Of a stretch of DNA of 64,000 nt, positions 26,711 through 35,694 are shown in pieces. Within the stretch, counting starts at the first letter, position 1, and each line of letters begins with the position of its first letter. The stretch is from the NCBI GenBank assembly GCA_025356475.1, contig JANXSX010000044.1, positions 1-64,000 on the forward strand, read 5' to 3'. The notes beneath the pieces were generated by a model. The model worked only from the letters and a program-made list of their open reading frames with translations, was not told the origin of the DNA and did not search any database. Both the position numbers and the translations under genes were made by a program. Source of the DNA: Isosphaeraceae bacterium (GTDB taxonomy: Bacteria > Planctomycetota > Planctomycetia > Isosphaerales > Isosphaeraceae).

Positions 26711-27811
26711 ATGACACGGATCGTCATCCCCTCGCTTCGAGGGGTTGTTGCCTTGCTGATTAGCATGGCAACGTCGCATGCCCTTGGCGGCGAACCACTA
26801 CCGCCCGTCTACGGACATCGCACGATCAACCGCTACGAATTCGGCGCAGGAGCCAAGTCGTATTTCCTATTCGAGCCTGCCGAGCCGACTCCGCTCAAGT
26901 CCCCAGTCATCGTCTTTCATCATGGTTGGCTGGCTTTCAACCCCGGTGTGTACGGGGCCTGGATCGAGCATCTTGTGCTCCAAGGAAACATTGTCGTTTT
27001 CCCTCGCTATCAATCAGACTGGTCGACACGGCCGGCTCAGTTCCTCTCCAATGCTCAGGCGGCTGTTCTTGATGCCATTCATGTTTTGAGAACTTCATCC
27101 GCTCATGTCAAGCCCGACCTCGATAAGTTTGTCTTGATCGGCCATTCCGCAGGTGCGAACATTTCCGTACTCATGGCCGCGTCGGCGGAAGAGGTCGGAC
27201 TGCCCGTACCTAAGGCAATCATCGCGCTCACGCCTGGCGAGGTCCAGAGTGTTCCTGGTCCAGATCTCGCCAGTATTCCCGCTCAGACCTTGCTCGTCGT
27301 GATCGCGGTCGAGGCGGATATCGTGGTCGGTGATGGCCGAGCCCGTCAGATCTTTATTGAGTCACTGGCGATCCCATCCGCGCGCAAGAAATACATCTTG
27401 TATCGATCTGACCGCCGCGGCCTCCCCTGGCTTATCGCCGATCACTTTGCGCCGACCGCTGGTTTGCACAAATTCGATAGTGGCGACGGTCCTTTTCGCA
27501 CAGTACAAATGATGCGTGCCGAGACCAATGCCCTCGACCGAGCTGGCTTTTGGCGGGTCGCGGATATCACGTTTGACGCTGCCTTCCGGGGCAAGACTTT
27601 GGATGAAGCGACCGACCGAGGAGCTGCGTTTCGCACGCTTGGCTTCTGGAGCGACGGTCGCCCCGTACTCCCGCCGTTCGTAAGTGACGACCTGACGATG
27701 ATCCCCCGTGTCCTCCCGCCCCACGGTGTCCGACTGATCCCCTGGACCTCGTCTGAGCTCCTCAAGGAACGAACTGGGGTCGCCGATCGACGCTTGGGTG
27801 AAGAACCTTGA
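26711..27811 (+). CDS. Exported alpha/beta-hydrolase (dienelactone hydrolase/PETase-like)
   Basis: The 366-residue protein has a signal peptide (IVIPSLRGVVALLISMATSHALG) and the alpha/beta-hydrolase fold. It shows the strand and oxyanion segment PVIVFHHGWLAFNPG and the nucleophile elbow GHSAGAN. A His follows near the end of the fold (IADHFAP). The substrate is unknown; esters, lipids or polymers are all possible. ATG 26711 follows GGATGAGG and is preferred to earlier in-frame starts. It lies between the two convergent flagellar clusters but has no obvious link to them. Confidence 0.8.
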   Translation: MTRIVIPSLRGVVALLISMATSHALGGEPLPPVYGHRTINRYEFGAGAKSYFLFEPAEPTPLKSPVIVFHHGWLAFNPGVYGAWIEHLVLQGNIVVFPRYQSDWSTRPAQFLSNAQAAVLDAIHVLRTSSAHVKPDLDKFVLIGHSAGANISVLMAASAEEVGLPVPKAIIALTPGEVQSVPGPDLASIPAQTLLVVIAVEADIVVGDGRARQIFIESLAIPSARKKYILYRSDRRGLPWLIADHFAPTAGLHKFDSGDGPFRTVQMMRAETNALDRAGFWRVADITFDAAFRGKTLDEATDRGAAFRTLGFWSDGRPVLPPFVSDDLTMIPRVLPPHGVRLIPWTSSELLKERTGVADRRLGEEP

Positions 27812-27936
27812 GCGAGGGAGCAAGGCTCTCCTGCCCGAAGTCCCTTCCAACATCGGCACACGGATCGTACTCTATCTCGTGACATCGAGACTTCGAGATT
27901 GAAGCCCCGAGTCGAGTGAGTGAGAGGCCGATCCAG

Positions 27937-29121
27937 ATGAACCGGGCGGAACTCGAAGAGCTTTTGAGTGATGTCGAGTCCGATCGAGTCGAGCGAACGA
28001 TTTCGACGACGGATGTCGAGAAGTTCAGTGAAGCGATTTGTGCATTTTCGAACGACATGGCCGGTAGTCGCAAGCCTGGTTATCTCTTCATTGGTGCCAA
28101 CCCTGGTGGACTCGCCAGCGGAGCGGTGATCAGCGACCAGTTGCTGCAAAATCTTGCAGCCATTCGGTCGGATGGGAATATTTAACCGTTGCCCATGATC
28201 AATGTCCAAAAGTGGTTGATTGATGGGGGTGAGGTTGCGGTCGTCGAAGTCATCCCCTCGGACTCTCCACCAGTTCGATACAAAGGTCGAACCAGCATTC
28301 GCGTGGGTCCTCGCCGGGCATTCGCGACACCTTCGGAAGAGCGGATTCTTAGCGAAAGGCGAATCGATCGCGATCGAACCTGGGACGCGCGTTTCTCTTG
28401 GGAGGCGACTCTCGATGACTTGTCTTTGGATCTCTTTTCACTCACCTATCGACCAAACGCCATCGCCCAAGAAGTCATCGACGAGAATGATCGCCCGATT
28501 GATGTACAACTCGCATCCCTAAGGTTTTTCGACCTCAAAGCCAGCCATCCCAATCATGCGGGTGTGTTTCTCCTTGGGAAAACAGCACGATCGTTTATCC
28601 CGGGCGCCTATGTCAAATATGTGCAATACTGTGGTGAGTCTCAGGCCGATGAGGTCATTCGCGAGAGGGTCCTCAACGGAGATCTTTTGGACATACTGAG
28701 GGACCTGGACCGACTTGCTCGGGATATCGCCGAAAGTCGTCCCGCTGTCACAGCAAATCTGTCAGATCAGACAGTGTTCGATTACCCTCCCCGTGCCATG
28801 CATGAACTATTCATGAACGCAATGATACACCGAAATTATGATAGTTCAACAACGCCGGTGATGATCAATCATTATGTAGATCGGATCGAGATCCAGAACC
28901 CTGGGGGGCTGTTTGGGGACCTGACGGTGGAACAATTCCCCAACGGTACCTCCTATCGAAACCCCATTCTGGCGGAAGCCGCCAAGGTGCTTGGTTTTGT
29001 CAACCGATACGGTCGCGGTGTCAGCATCGTTCAGGACCATCTCCGGCGAAATGGGTCAGAACCGGCGGTATTTGAGCCTCATCCGAATCATTTCTTGGTC
29101 ACCGTTCGGAGACACCCATGA
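27937..29121 (+). pseudogene. AlbA_2 / HATPase_c_4 (Schlafen-like, RecG-related) gene with one internal ochre codon
   Basis: The frame encodes an N-terminal AlbA_2 domain (LEELLSDVESDRVERTIST, then ICAFSNDMAG and YLFIGANPGGLASG). A C-terminal HATPase_c_4 module follows (MHELFMNAMIHRNYD, RIEIQNPGGLFGDL, NRYGRGVSIVQDHL). A single in-frame TAA at 28183-28185 interrupts it at GNI*PLP, where a Leu codon (TTA) would be expected, so one T-to-A change explains it. The rest of the frame is intact for 311 codons. Related proteins are putative nucleic-acid-binding regulators. It may be a recent pseudogene, a readthrough gene or two proteins. The ParA gene overlaps its end. Confidence 0.75.
28189..29121 (+). 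CDS. C-terminal open frame of the interrupted AlbA_2/HATPase gene
   Basis: After the ochre codon the frame can restart at TTG 28189 or ATG 28195, with only a poor RBS. It holds the end of the AlbA_2 domain (VAVVEVIPSDSPPVRYKG, SIRVGPRRAFATPSEER), a helical linker and the ATPase-like C domain. The N-box Glu and Asn (HELFMNAMIH) are kept. If translated alone it would lack the first half of the DNA-binding domain. Its stop overlaps the ParA start by ATGA, so translation of this part may drive the next gene. Confidence 0.6.
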   Translation: MPMINVQKWLIDGGEVAVVEVIPSDSPPVRYKGRTSIRVGPRRAFATPSEERILSERRIDRDRTWDARFSWEATLDDLSLDLFSLTYRPNAIAQEVIDENDRPIDVQLASLRFFDLKASHPNHAGVFLLGKTARSFIPGAYVKYVQYCGESQADEVIRERVLNGDLLDILRDLDRLARDIAESRPAVTANLSDQTVFDYPPRAMHELFMNAMIHRNYDSSTTPVMINHYVDRIEIQNPGGLFGDLTVEQFPNGTSYRNPILAEAAKVLGFVNRYGRGVSIVQDHLRRNGSEPAVFEPHPNHFLVTVRRHP

Positions 29122-30149
29122 AAACAGTCGCTTTTTTCAACAGTAAAGGAGGCGTTGGCAAGACTTCACTTGTTTATCATCTGGCATGGATGTTTGCTGA
29201 AATTGGCATCAATGTTGTTGTTGTGGATCTTGATCCCCAATTAAACCTCACTTCTTTCTTCTTGGAGGACCAAGCTCTCGAAGAACTCTGGGGACCCAAT
29301 ACCTCTCCTCGTACGATTCTCAGAGCGGTTCAGCCACTTATCGATCGAATCGGTGACATCTCTACAACTGAAGTCATCTCTGTCTCCCACCGGATTGGTC
29401 TTGTTGCTGGTGATTTGGGTCTGAGCCGTTTTGAGGACCGACTTGCAACCGCCTGGGGAGACTGCCTTGATGACAATCTCGCCAATTCGCAAGATGCATT
29501 TCAAGTGACAACCGCGTTCTATCGCGTCATGGAGCAAGCGGTAAAGCAACAAGATGCCGAATTAGCACTCATCGATCTGGGTCCCAATCTGAGCGCCATC
29601 AATCGTGCCGCCCTGGTCGCCTCGGACAATGTGGTGATCCCGCTCGCGGCAGATCTTTTCTCCCTACAAGGGCTAAGGAATCTCGGCCCAACCTTGCGGA
29701 GTTGGCGGTCCGGTTGGCAAGCTCGCCGCCAGACCTACTTTCAAAGAAATGTACAAACTAGTAGCGGATTGCTCTCCATCCCATCGGGATTGATGACACC
29801 TGCCGGTTACGTCGTGATGCAGCCTTCAATTCGAGCAAACTACCCTGTCAGGTCTTACCTCAAATGGATCGAGCGGATAGCCGATGTCTATCGCTCGGAG
29901 ATCCGTGATATGCCGCACCTATCCCAGATTCCTGTCCCCTTAGCAACCTTGAAGATTTATCGAAGTCTTGCGCTCATGGCTCAAGAGGCGAGAAAACCGA
30001 TGTTCGAGCTAAAGCCCTCCGACGGAGCGATCGGCGGTCACACTGCTGCGGTTCAAGAGTGCTATCGAGTCTTTCACCGATTGGCGGAGCAGATTGCAAA
30101 AGCCTGTGAAGTGAAGTTACCAAATTTGGAACTCGCTACAAATTCATAG
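29118..30149 (+). CDS. ParA/Soj-family ATPase
   Basis: The 343-residue protein has the deviant Walker A NSKGGVGKTSLVYHLA at the very start and a Walker A' VVVVDLDPQLNLT. A Walker B-like ALIDLGPNLSAIN follows. Such ATPases position plasmids, chromosomes or protein clusters, or act as regulatory switches. No parB or centromere repeat is nearby. The ATG overlaps the end of the AlbA_2/HATPase gene (ATGA), which implies a joint function. Base use is slightly more AT-rich than in neighbouring housekeeping genes, in keeping with an acquired module. It is distinct from the MinD-like FlhG at 31380-32306. Confidence 0.85.
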   Translation: MKTVAFFNSKGGVGKTSLVYHLAWMFAEIGINVVVVDLDPQLNLTSFFLEDQALEELWGPNTSPRTILRAVQPLIDRIGDISTTEVISVSHRIGLVAGDLGLSRFEDRLATAWGDCLDDNLANSQDAFQVTTAFYRVMEQAVKQQDAELALIDLGPNLSAINRAALVASDNVVIPLAADLFSLQGLRNLGPTLRSWRSGWQARRQTYFQRNVQTSSGLLSIPSGLMTPAGYVVMQPSIRANYPVRSYLKWIERIADVYRSEIRDMPHLSQIPVPLATLKIYRSLALMAQEARKPMFELKPSDGAIGGHTAAVQECYRVFHRLAEQIAKACEVKLPNLELATNS

Positions 30150-30260
30150 AAACATATCGTTGTCGTATGTGGTTTCCGGCGACCCATTCTGATCGCTAAA
30201 TCATGGAGTGGCAGCACTCTATATTCTAGTGTGATGGGAATTTGAACCATGTCGCCAACG

Positions 30261-30323
30261 GTGAACACGGAACGAAACAAGGCAGTCGACCCATATTCTT
30301 TGGTCGACTGCCTTGGTGTTCAC
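30261..30323. terminator. Nested inverted repeat between convergent genes, probable bidirectional terminator
   Basis: An inner 14 bp stem (CAAGGCAGTCGACC with GGTCGACTGCCTTG, loop of ten bases) is enclosed by an 8 bp outer pair (GTGAACAC with GTGTTCAC). A nine-base bulge lies on one side only. It lies between the ends of the ParA gene and fliA. No T run follows on either side, so termination may be Rho-assisted. Confidence 0.55.
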
Positions 30324-30347
30324 GAATTCACTTAAGACCTAGCGATC

Positions 30348-31124
30348 TCAGGTACCGAACTCGGGCCTGCGGGCTGAGAGTTGGCCCTGGAGCCGCGTGA
30401 TGATTGAGGAGTGCATCTGGGAGACCCGCGACTCGCTCAGGTCGAGCGTAGCGCCGATCTCTTTCATGGTCAACTCTTCATAATAGTAGAGGATGATGAT
30501 CAACCGCTCGTTGCGGTTCAAACCTTTCGTCACCATACGCATCAGATCTTTGCGCTGGAGACGTTTGGTGGGATCTTCACCTTTTTTATCTTCAAGAATG
30601 TCGATTTCGCGAACATCCTTGTAACTATCTGTCTCATACCATTTTTTGTTCAGACTAATCAGTCCGACAGCGTTGGCGTCGGAGGCCATTTTTTCGTATT
30701 CAGACAGGGGCAGGCCGAGGCGTTCGGCGAGCTCACCGTCGGTTGGGGGCCGGCCATGCTGGGCTTCGAGGCTCTTACGGGCCTCTTCCATCTTGGTGTG
30801 CTTGGAGCGCACCAGGCGTGGCACCCAGTCCATGGTTCGCAATTCGTCGAGCATGGCTCCGCGGATTCGAGGGACGCAGTATGTCTCGAACTTGACGCCA
30901 CGCGTCAGGTCGAAGGCATCGATCGCATCCATCAGTCCGAAGACACCCGCACTGATCAGGTCGTCGAGATCGACTCCCTCGGGAAGGCGCTGCCAGATTC
31001 GCTCGGCGTTGTACTTGACCAATGGCAAGTACCGTTCGACCAGGCGATTCCGCAGGGGCGTGGTGGGCTGTTCCTTGAACTCCCGCCAGAGTTCGGTCAC
31101 ATCCACGTCCAACTTGGTTGACAT
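30348..31124 (-). CDS. fliA: Flagellar-type sigma factor FliA (sigma-28/WhiG family)
   Basis: The 258-residue sigma factor directs RNA polymerase to late flagellar or related promoters. Region 2 (VKYNAERIWQRLPEGVDLDDLISAGVFGLMDAID, VKFETYCVPRIRGAMLDELR) and region 4 (ERLIIILYYYEELTMKEIGATLDLSESRVSQMHS) are complete, and WVPRLVRSK is typical of FliA. ATG 31124 has GGAGG five bases upstream and is chosen over an earlier in-frame ATG. It is last in the flhA-flhF-flhG-fliA series, after a 255-base gap. No FlgM-type anti-sigma gene is visible. Confidence 0.88.
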   Translation of the reverse strand: MSTKLDVDVTELWREFKEQPTTPLRNRLVERYLPLVKYNAERIWQRLPEGVDLDDLISAGVFGLMDAIDAFDLTRGVKFETYCVPRIRGAMLDELRTMDWVPRLVRSKHTKMEEARKSLEAQHGRPPTDGELAERLGLPLSEYEKMASDANAVGLISLNKKWYETDSYKDVREIDILEDKKGEDPTKRLQRKDLMRMVTKGLNRNERLIIILYYYEELTMKEIGATLDLSESRVSQMHSSIITRLQGQLSARRPEFGT

Positions 31125-31379
31125 CCAGACCTCCATGTCCGGCAGCAAGGGGATATCACTTCCTGTGAAAAGCGGGGGGTCGCTCGCATCAAAGATGCTG
31201 ACCTATCAACAGCCACGTCGCCATTGAGCCGTTCGGCCCGCTGGTCGTCGGGGGCCGTACCCCTCGCTATTTTCCCCTCGCGGTCCAAGGAACTCGTGAC
31301 TTACTTAGATATCGGATAACCGACCCATTCGACTTGAGTCGCAAAGCCGAACAATTCGGCACAACCGGCAAATTCGTTC

Positions 31380-32306
31380 TCAGCGACCGACTTGTTCGAG
31401 TGCCCACCGCGCACGGAGCGTGGTGAAGAACCCTGGCCGTCTCGCTCGAGAACCTCGCTCATCGGTCAAGATGCCGGCAAGCCGGCGTGTCGATCGAGAA
31501 GCCAGACCATTTGGTGCTTCAATGAGGTAGGGGCGTCGGGCCCGCACCGCGTCTGGAACACCAAGATCATGACGGATATAGCCGAGTGGCTCGACCACCA
31601 TACCAAGGAACTCGCGACTTGTCGCCGTGATTCGTGACAAGAGCTCGGAGCCCTCGACGTCAGTCCGCGCCTGGTTGACCAGAATGCGGAGCATCGGTGG
31701 ATGTGGTAAGCGCCGGAATCGTCCGATCGCGGCGTGGGCATCCGCAGTGGATGTCGGCTCGGGCGTCGTGACCACCACGACTTCATCAGCCGCAGCGGCC
31801 AATGTCGCGATGGCCGATCCAAGCCCGCTACCGGCATCAATGATCACGTGATCGGATTCCGCCTCAAGTGCGGCGAGACCAGCAGCGAGCCGGGCTGGCC
31901 CATCGGCCAATACCTCGACCAGCGTCCGCATTCCGTGCGCACCTGGAACGATCTTGATCCCTGCCGGACCGTCGACAATCGCGGATTCGAGGGGGCAATC
32001 GCCCACCAGAACGTCGCCAAGGTCACAGCGAGGAGCCAGCCCGCACAACAGGTCGATATTGGCGAGACCAAGATCGGCGTCGACCAGCAGGACGCGACGT
32101 CCCAACTCTCCCAGCGCGATTGCCAGGTTGAGGGCCACGTTCGATGTGCCGACGCCTCCCTTGCCGCTCGTGAACAGCAAAGATCGGGCCTTGGTCTTCG
32201 GTCGTGGAGGTTCAGGCTGAGCTGGTCGTGGAGGTGGATCGGCCAGCCCGGTACTTCCCGAGCGTGCCTGGACCCATTGTCGTAATCCGTCGGCTTGGTC
32301 GGGCAT
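31380..32306 (-). CDS. flhG: FlhG/FleN-type MinD-like ATPase with altered P-loop
   Basis: FlhG controls flagellar number and stimulates the GTPase FlhF. The 308-residue protein starts with the activator motif DQADGLRQ (DQAxxLR). It has the MinD-like signatures LLVDADLGLANIDLLCGL and HVIIDAGSGL. In the P-loop it reads GKGGVGTSNVALN, so the invariant lysine of GKT/GKS is Thr54 (ACA); an AAA-to-ACA change explains it. ATP hydrolysis is probably impaired, while the FlhF-activating N terminus is kept. GGGGAG precedes the chosen ATG. Confidence 0.85.
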   Translation of the reverse strand: MPDQADGLRQWVQARSGSTGLADPPPRPAQPEPPRPKTKARSLLFTSGKGGVGTSNVALNLAIALGELGRRVLLVDADLGLANIDLLCGLAPRCDLGDVLVGDCPLESAIVDGPAGIKIVPGAHGMRTLVEVLADGPARLAAGLAALEAESDHVIIDAGSGLGSAIATLAAAADEVVVVTTPEPTSTADAHAAIGRFRRLPHPPMLRILVNQARTDVEGSELLSRITATSREFLGMVVEPLGYIRHDLGVPDAVRARRPYLIEAPNGLASRSTRRLAGILTDERGSRARRPGFFTTLRARWALEQVGR

Positions 32307-32381
32307 ACTTGCTCCCCTCTGGATCAGTCGTGAATGATGGCGATGACGTGACATTCTCTCAGAATATGATGCGTATGACCG

Positions 32382-33509
32382 TTATTGAACAACCTCATGA
32401 CCTAAGATCAAACGTGCTAATCTCGCCCGATTCGCAGGCTCAATATCGTCGGGAACCGCCTGGCCCGTCGTCAAGTAACTTACAGGTCGATCCGCATGAC
32501 CAAGTACGGAAAGCACCCCGCCCAGGCCGTCGGCTTCATCCAGCTTGGTCAGGATCAACCGATCCGCGCGGACGATGCTGAACCGTTCGACGGCTGCCCG
32601 GAGACTTCGCTCGCCAGCAACCGCACTTAATACGAGGTGGGTCTCATCGGGACGAACCGCGCTCAAGAAGTCGGCAAGCTCACGGATCTTGACCTCATCA
32701 CGCGGGCTACGTCCTGCGGTGTCAATCAGTACGAGATCGACATCCCCAAGCTCTTCGATCGCCCTGCGCATCTCTCCAGGGGCGTTCGCGACAGCCAGAG
32801 GTAAATCGATGATCTCGGCATACGTTCGCAACTGTTCGACTGCAGCGATCCGATAGGTATCGACCGTCACCAGGCCTGTTCGCAGACCATGAGCCAGTTT
32901 GAAGTTCGCGGCCAGCTTCGCCACTGTGGTCGTTTTACCGACGCCTGTGGGACCGACCAGGGCGACAACTCGTCGTGTACCGGGCACCACAGCGATCGGT
33001 GGAGCGATTGGTACGCACCCTTCCACCGCGTCGCACAAGGCGAGCCGGACAGCCTCAGGTCGGGCGAATTCCTCGGGTTCGAGCCGCTCGGCAACGTGGC
33101 GGACCAGTCGTCGTGCGAGAGCCTCGGGGACTTCCGCTTCGAGCAAGTTCGCATAGGTTGGGACGAGCTCTGCGGGTAACTCGGGGAGCAAGTGATCGAT
33201 GCGTCCCTGGCGGCTCAGATCTTCAACCATCGCGTGGAGCCGGCTCAGTTGGTCTCCGAACGAGGCCTGGAAGTTACTGACCGGCGAGATGATGGGGACG
33301 GAGACAGTCGGTGTGTTGGTGGAGGCCGAGGACATTGCGTTGTCAGTCGCGGTGACCTCGACCAATTCGCGGGTGCCCAGGCCGAGGAATCTTCGACGGC
33401 GGACCTCACGCGTGCCGAGGATTACCGCACCTCCGCCCAGGTCCCGCCGGACCTGCGTCAGGGCTTCCTTGAGAGTCGCGGCTCGGTAAGTTCGGGGGTT
33501 CGCGGGCAT
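32382..33509 (-). CDS. flhF: SRP-type GTPase FlhF
   Basis: FlhF marks the site of flagellar assembly at the membrane. The 375-residue protein has a basic N-terminal region (PANPRTYRAATLKEALTQVRRDLGGGAVILGTREV) and a middle linker. The SRP-type NG domain shows GPTGVGKTTTVAKLAA, VDTYRIAAVEQLRTYA, LIDTAGRS and LTKLDEADGLGG. All GTP-binding motifs appear intact. It lies 52 bases after flhA and 75 before flhG. Confidence 0.93.
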   Translation of the reverse strand: MPANPRTYRAATLKEALTQVRRDLGGGAVILGTREVRRRRFLGLGTRELVEVTATDNAMSSASTNTPTVSVPIISPVSNFQASFGDQLSRLHAMVEDLSRQGRIDHLLPELPAELVPTYANLLEAEVPEALARRLVRHVAERLEPEEFARPEAVRLALCDAVEGCVPIAPPIAVVPGTRRVVALVGPTGVGKTTTVAKLAANFKLAHGLRTGLVTVDTYRIAAVEQLRTYAEIIDLPLAVANAPGEMRRAIEELGDVDLVLIDTAGRSPRDEVKIRELADFLSAVRPDETHLVLSAVAGERSLRAAVERFSIVRADRLILTKLDEADGLGGVLSVLGHADRPVSYLTTGQAVPDDIEPANRARLARLILGHEVVQ

Positions 33510-33561
33510 CTGGTCACCCCTCTGGATTCGAGATCACTTGAATGATTTCTGCGATACTAAG

Positions 33562-35694
33562 TTAGCCGATTGTCACAGCGGTACTCATATTATTGACTGT
33601 CTGACTTTCATCCTCAATGACGAGGCCAACGGTCTCGACCGGGGTATCGCGAGGAATCTCGCGCTGGCTGAGGACGACGAGTCGGTGCAGATCGGCACGG
33701 GTGAGATCCTTGAGAACGGGTCTCGCCTCAGGCGAGCAGAGAACGATCGGCGGGTGGCCTTCCTCAATGAGTGGCTCGACCGCGTGGGCCACGGCCCGGA
33801 TCAAAGCGCGGGTCGCCTCCGCGCCAAGTAGAGCTGAGGGACGGGTTTCCGACTGACCACCGATCGCCATCAACTTCAAGTCGAGCGACCTGGGGATGCT
33901 GATCACACGAAGATGACCATCTGTGCCGAGGTAACTTTGGGTGATTCGCCTGGCGAGGCCTCGCCTTACGTGTTCGGTCAAGGCGTCGGTATCACGGGTC
34001 CGGCTTGCCTCCATCGCGAGGGTTTCCAGAATCGTTTCCAGGTCACGGATACTGACCCGCTCCCGGAGTAGATTCTGCAAGACCCGCTGGACTTCACCGG
34101 CGCGGAGCAGGCCTGGGATAACTTCGTCAACCAGGGTAGGGGAGGTGGTCCTGACCCGATCGAGCAGCCTCCCCACCTGTTCACGTGTCATGAGTTCATC
34201 GACATGCGAGAGGACGATTTCGGCGAAGTGCCCCGCGACGACTGCGGATGCTTCGAGCACTCGGCAACCTGCGAGTTCAGCCACTTCGCGACCGTCAGCA
34301 TGAATCCAGACCGCTGGCTGGCCTGAGACCGGCTCAACGCCGTCTCGCCCGGTCGGTTGTGAGACCAATCCTTGGGGAGGAATTGCCAGAAGGCGACCGG
34401 CGTAGGCAACCCCTTGGCCCACGACTGCGCCTCGGATCTTCAAGCGGTAGTCATGAGGTCCCAAGCCGATCTCATCGCGAATTCGTACTTGGGGCACGAT
34501 CACGCCAAGATCGCGAGCGACCCGCTGTCGAATCGATCGAAGTCGTTCGAGCAGGTCACCTCCCCGGGTCGGCTCGGCGAGCGAGATCAGGCGATAGCCG
34601 ATCTCAAGCTCGAGCGGATCGACCTGGAGGAGATCCTCCATACGGTCAACGGGAACTTCCTTCGCTTCCTGGACGCTCGCTTCGTGCTCCGGACGCACGC
34701 TTGCAGTCCGCTTACGCGTTGCGAGAACGTAGGAGCCTGTCCCTAACGCAGCCGCAAGGGTCAAGAGCGGGGCTTTGGGGAGTTCGGTCAAAGAAAGCAG
34801 GACAAGGAAGACGGCCGCAGCGCCTAAGACCTCGGGTCGACCGAAGAGTTGGCTCGTCACATCCTTGCCGAGATCGCTCTCCGACGAGGACCGAGTCACG
34901 ATCAAGCCTGCTGCAAGTGAGATCAGGAAGGCAGGCACCTGACTGACAAGGCCATCACCGATGGTGAGCTTGGTGAAGATCTCGACTGCTTCGCCGATGT
35001 TCATCCCGTGGACGACGATCCCCATATAGAGGCCGCCGAGAATGTTCACAAAGGTGATCGCGACACCTGCCACGGCGTCACCTCGGACGAATTTCCCAGC
35101 CCCGTCCATTGCTCCGAAGTAGTCGGCCTGACGATAGACCAGGTCGCGACGTCGGGCGGCTTCGTGTCCGTCGATGATATTCGCGTGCAGGTCGGCGTCG
35201 ATCGCCATCTGGCGACCGGGGAGACCATCAAGCATAAATCGGGCCGCCACTTCGCTGATACGAGTGGCCCCTTTGGTGATCACGACGAACTGGATGACCA
35301 CGAGGATCGCGAACAAAATCGCGCCGACCACGACCTGATCACCAGCAACGAACTCGCCGAACGCCCGGATCACGCCCCCCGCCGCATCAAGGCCTTTTTC
35401 GCCCCCTTGGGTGAGGACGAGTCGGGCAGTTGCGACGTTGAGGACCAAACGCGTCAGGGTGGTTGTTAGCAGTATTGTTGGGAACGCGCTAAACTCTTGG
35501 GGGCTCTTAATCGCAAGCGTGGTCAAGAGAACGAGCACGCCGAGGGTGATGTTTGCCGAGAGCAAAATGTCGAGCGCCCAGGCCGGGACCGGAACGACGA
35601 AGACGAGGATCGCGCCGATGATTGTGATCGGTAACACCACGCCAGTCAGGCGTGAGATACCGACCGATTCGCCGATGGGCGGTGTGGGAGGCAT
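33562..35694 (-). CDS. flhA: Flagellar export gate protein FlhA
   Basis: FlhA forms the nonameric export gate that couples proton flow to export and binds substrate-chaperone complexes. The 710-residue protein has eight spans in the first half. It carries the FHIPEP signature RISEVAARFMLDGLPGRQMAIDADLHA, with Arg in place of the common Lys, and FVRGDAVAGVAITFVNILGG. The cytoplasmic C domain starts near residue 340. Length is normal. GAGGAGAGG precedes the ATG. It is the first gene of the minus-strand flagellar cluster. Confidence 0.95.
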   Translation of the reverse strand: MPPTPPIGESVGISRLTGVVLPITIIGAILVFVVPVPAWALDILLSANITLGVLVLLTTLAIKSPQEFSAFPTILLTTTLTRLVLNVATARLVLTQGGEKGLDAAGGVIRAFGEFVAGDQVVVGAILFAILVVIQFVVITKGATRISEVAARFMLDGLPGRQMAIDADLHANIIDGHEAARRRDLVYRQADYFGAMDGAGKFVRGDAVAGVAITFVNILGGLYMGIVVHGMNIGEAVEIFTKLTIGDGLVSQVPAFLISLAAGLIVTRSSSESDLGKDVTSQLFGRPEVLGAAAVFLVLLSLTELPKAPLLTLAAALGTGSYVLATRKRTASVRPEHEASVQEAKEVPVDRMEDLLQVDPLELEIGYRLISLAEPTRGGDLLERLRSIRQRVARDLGVIVPQVRIRDEIGLGPHDYRLKIRGAVVGQGVAYAGRLLAIPPQGLVSQPTGRDGVEPVSGQPAVWIHADGREVAELAGCRVLEASAVVAGHFAEIVLSHVDELMTREQVGRLLDRVRTTSPTLVDEVIPGLLRAGEVQRVLQNLLRERVSIRDLETILETLAMEASRTRDTDALTEHVRRGLARRITQSYLGTDGHLRVISIPRSLDLKLMAIGGQSETRPSALLGAEATRALIRAVAHAVEPLIEEGHPPIVLCSPEARPVLKDLTRADLHRLVVLSQREIPRDTPVETVGLVIEDESQTVNNMSTAVTIG

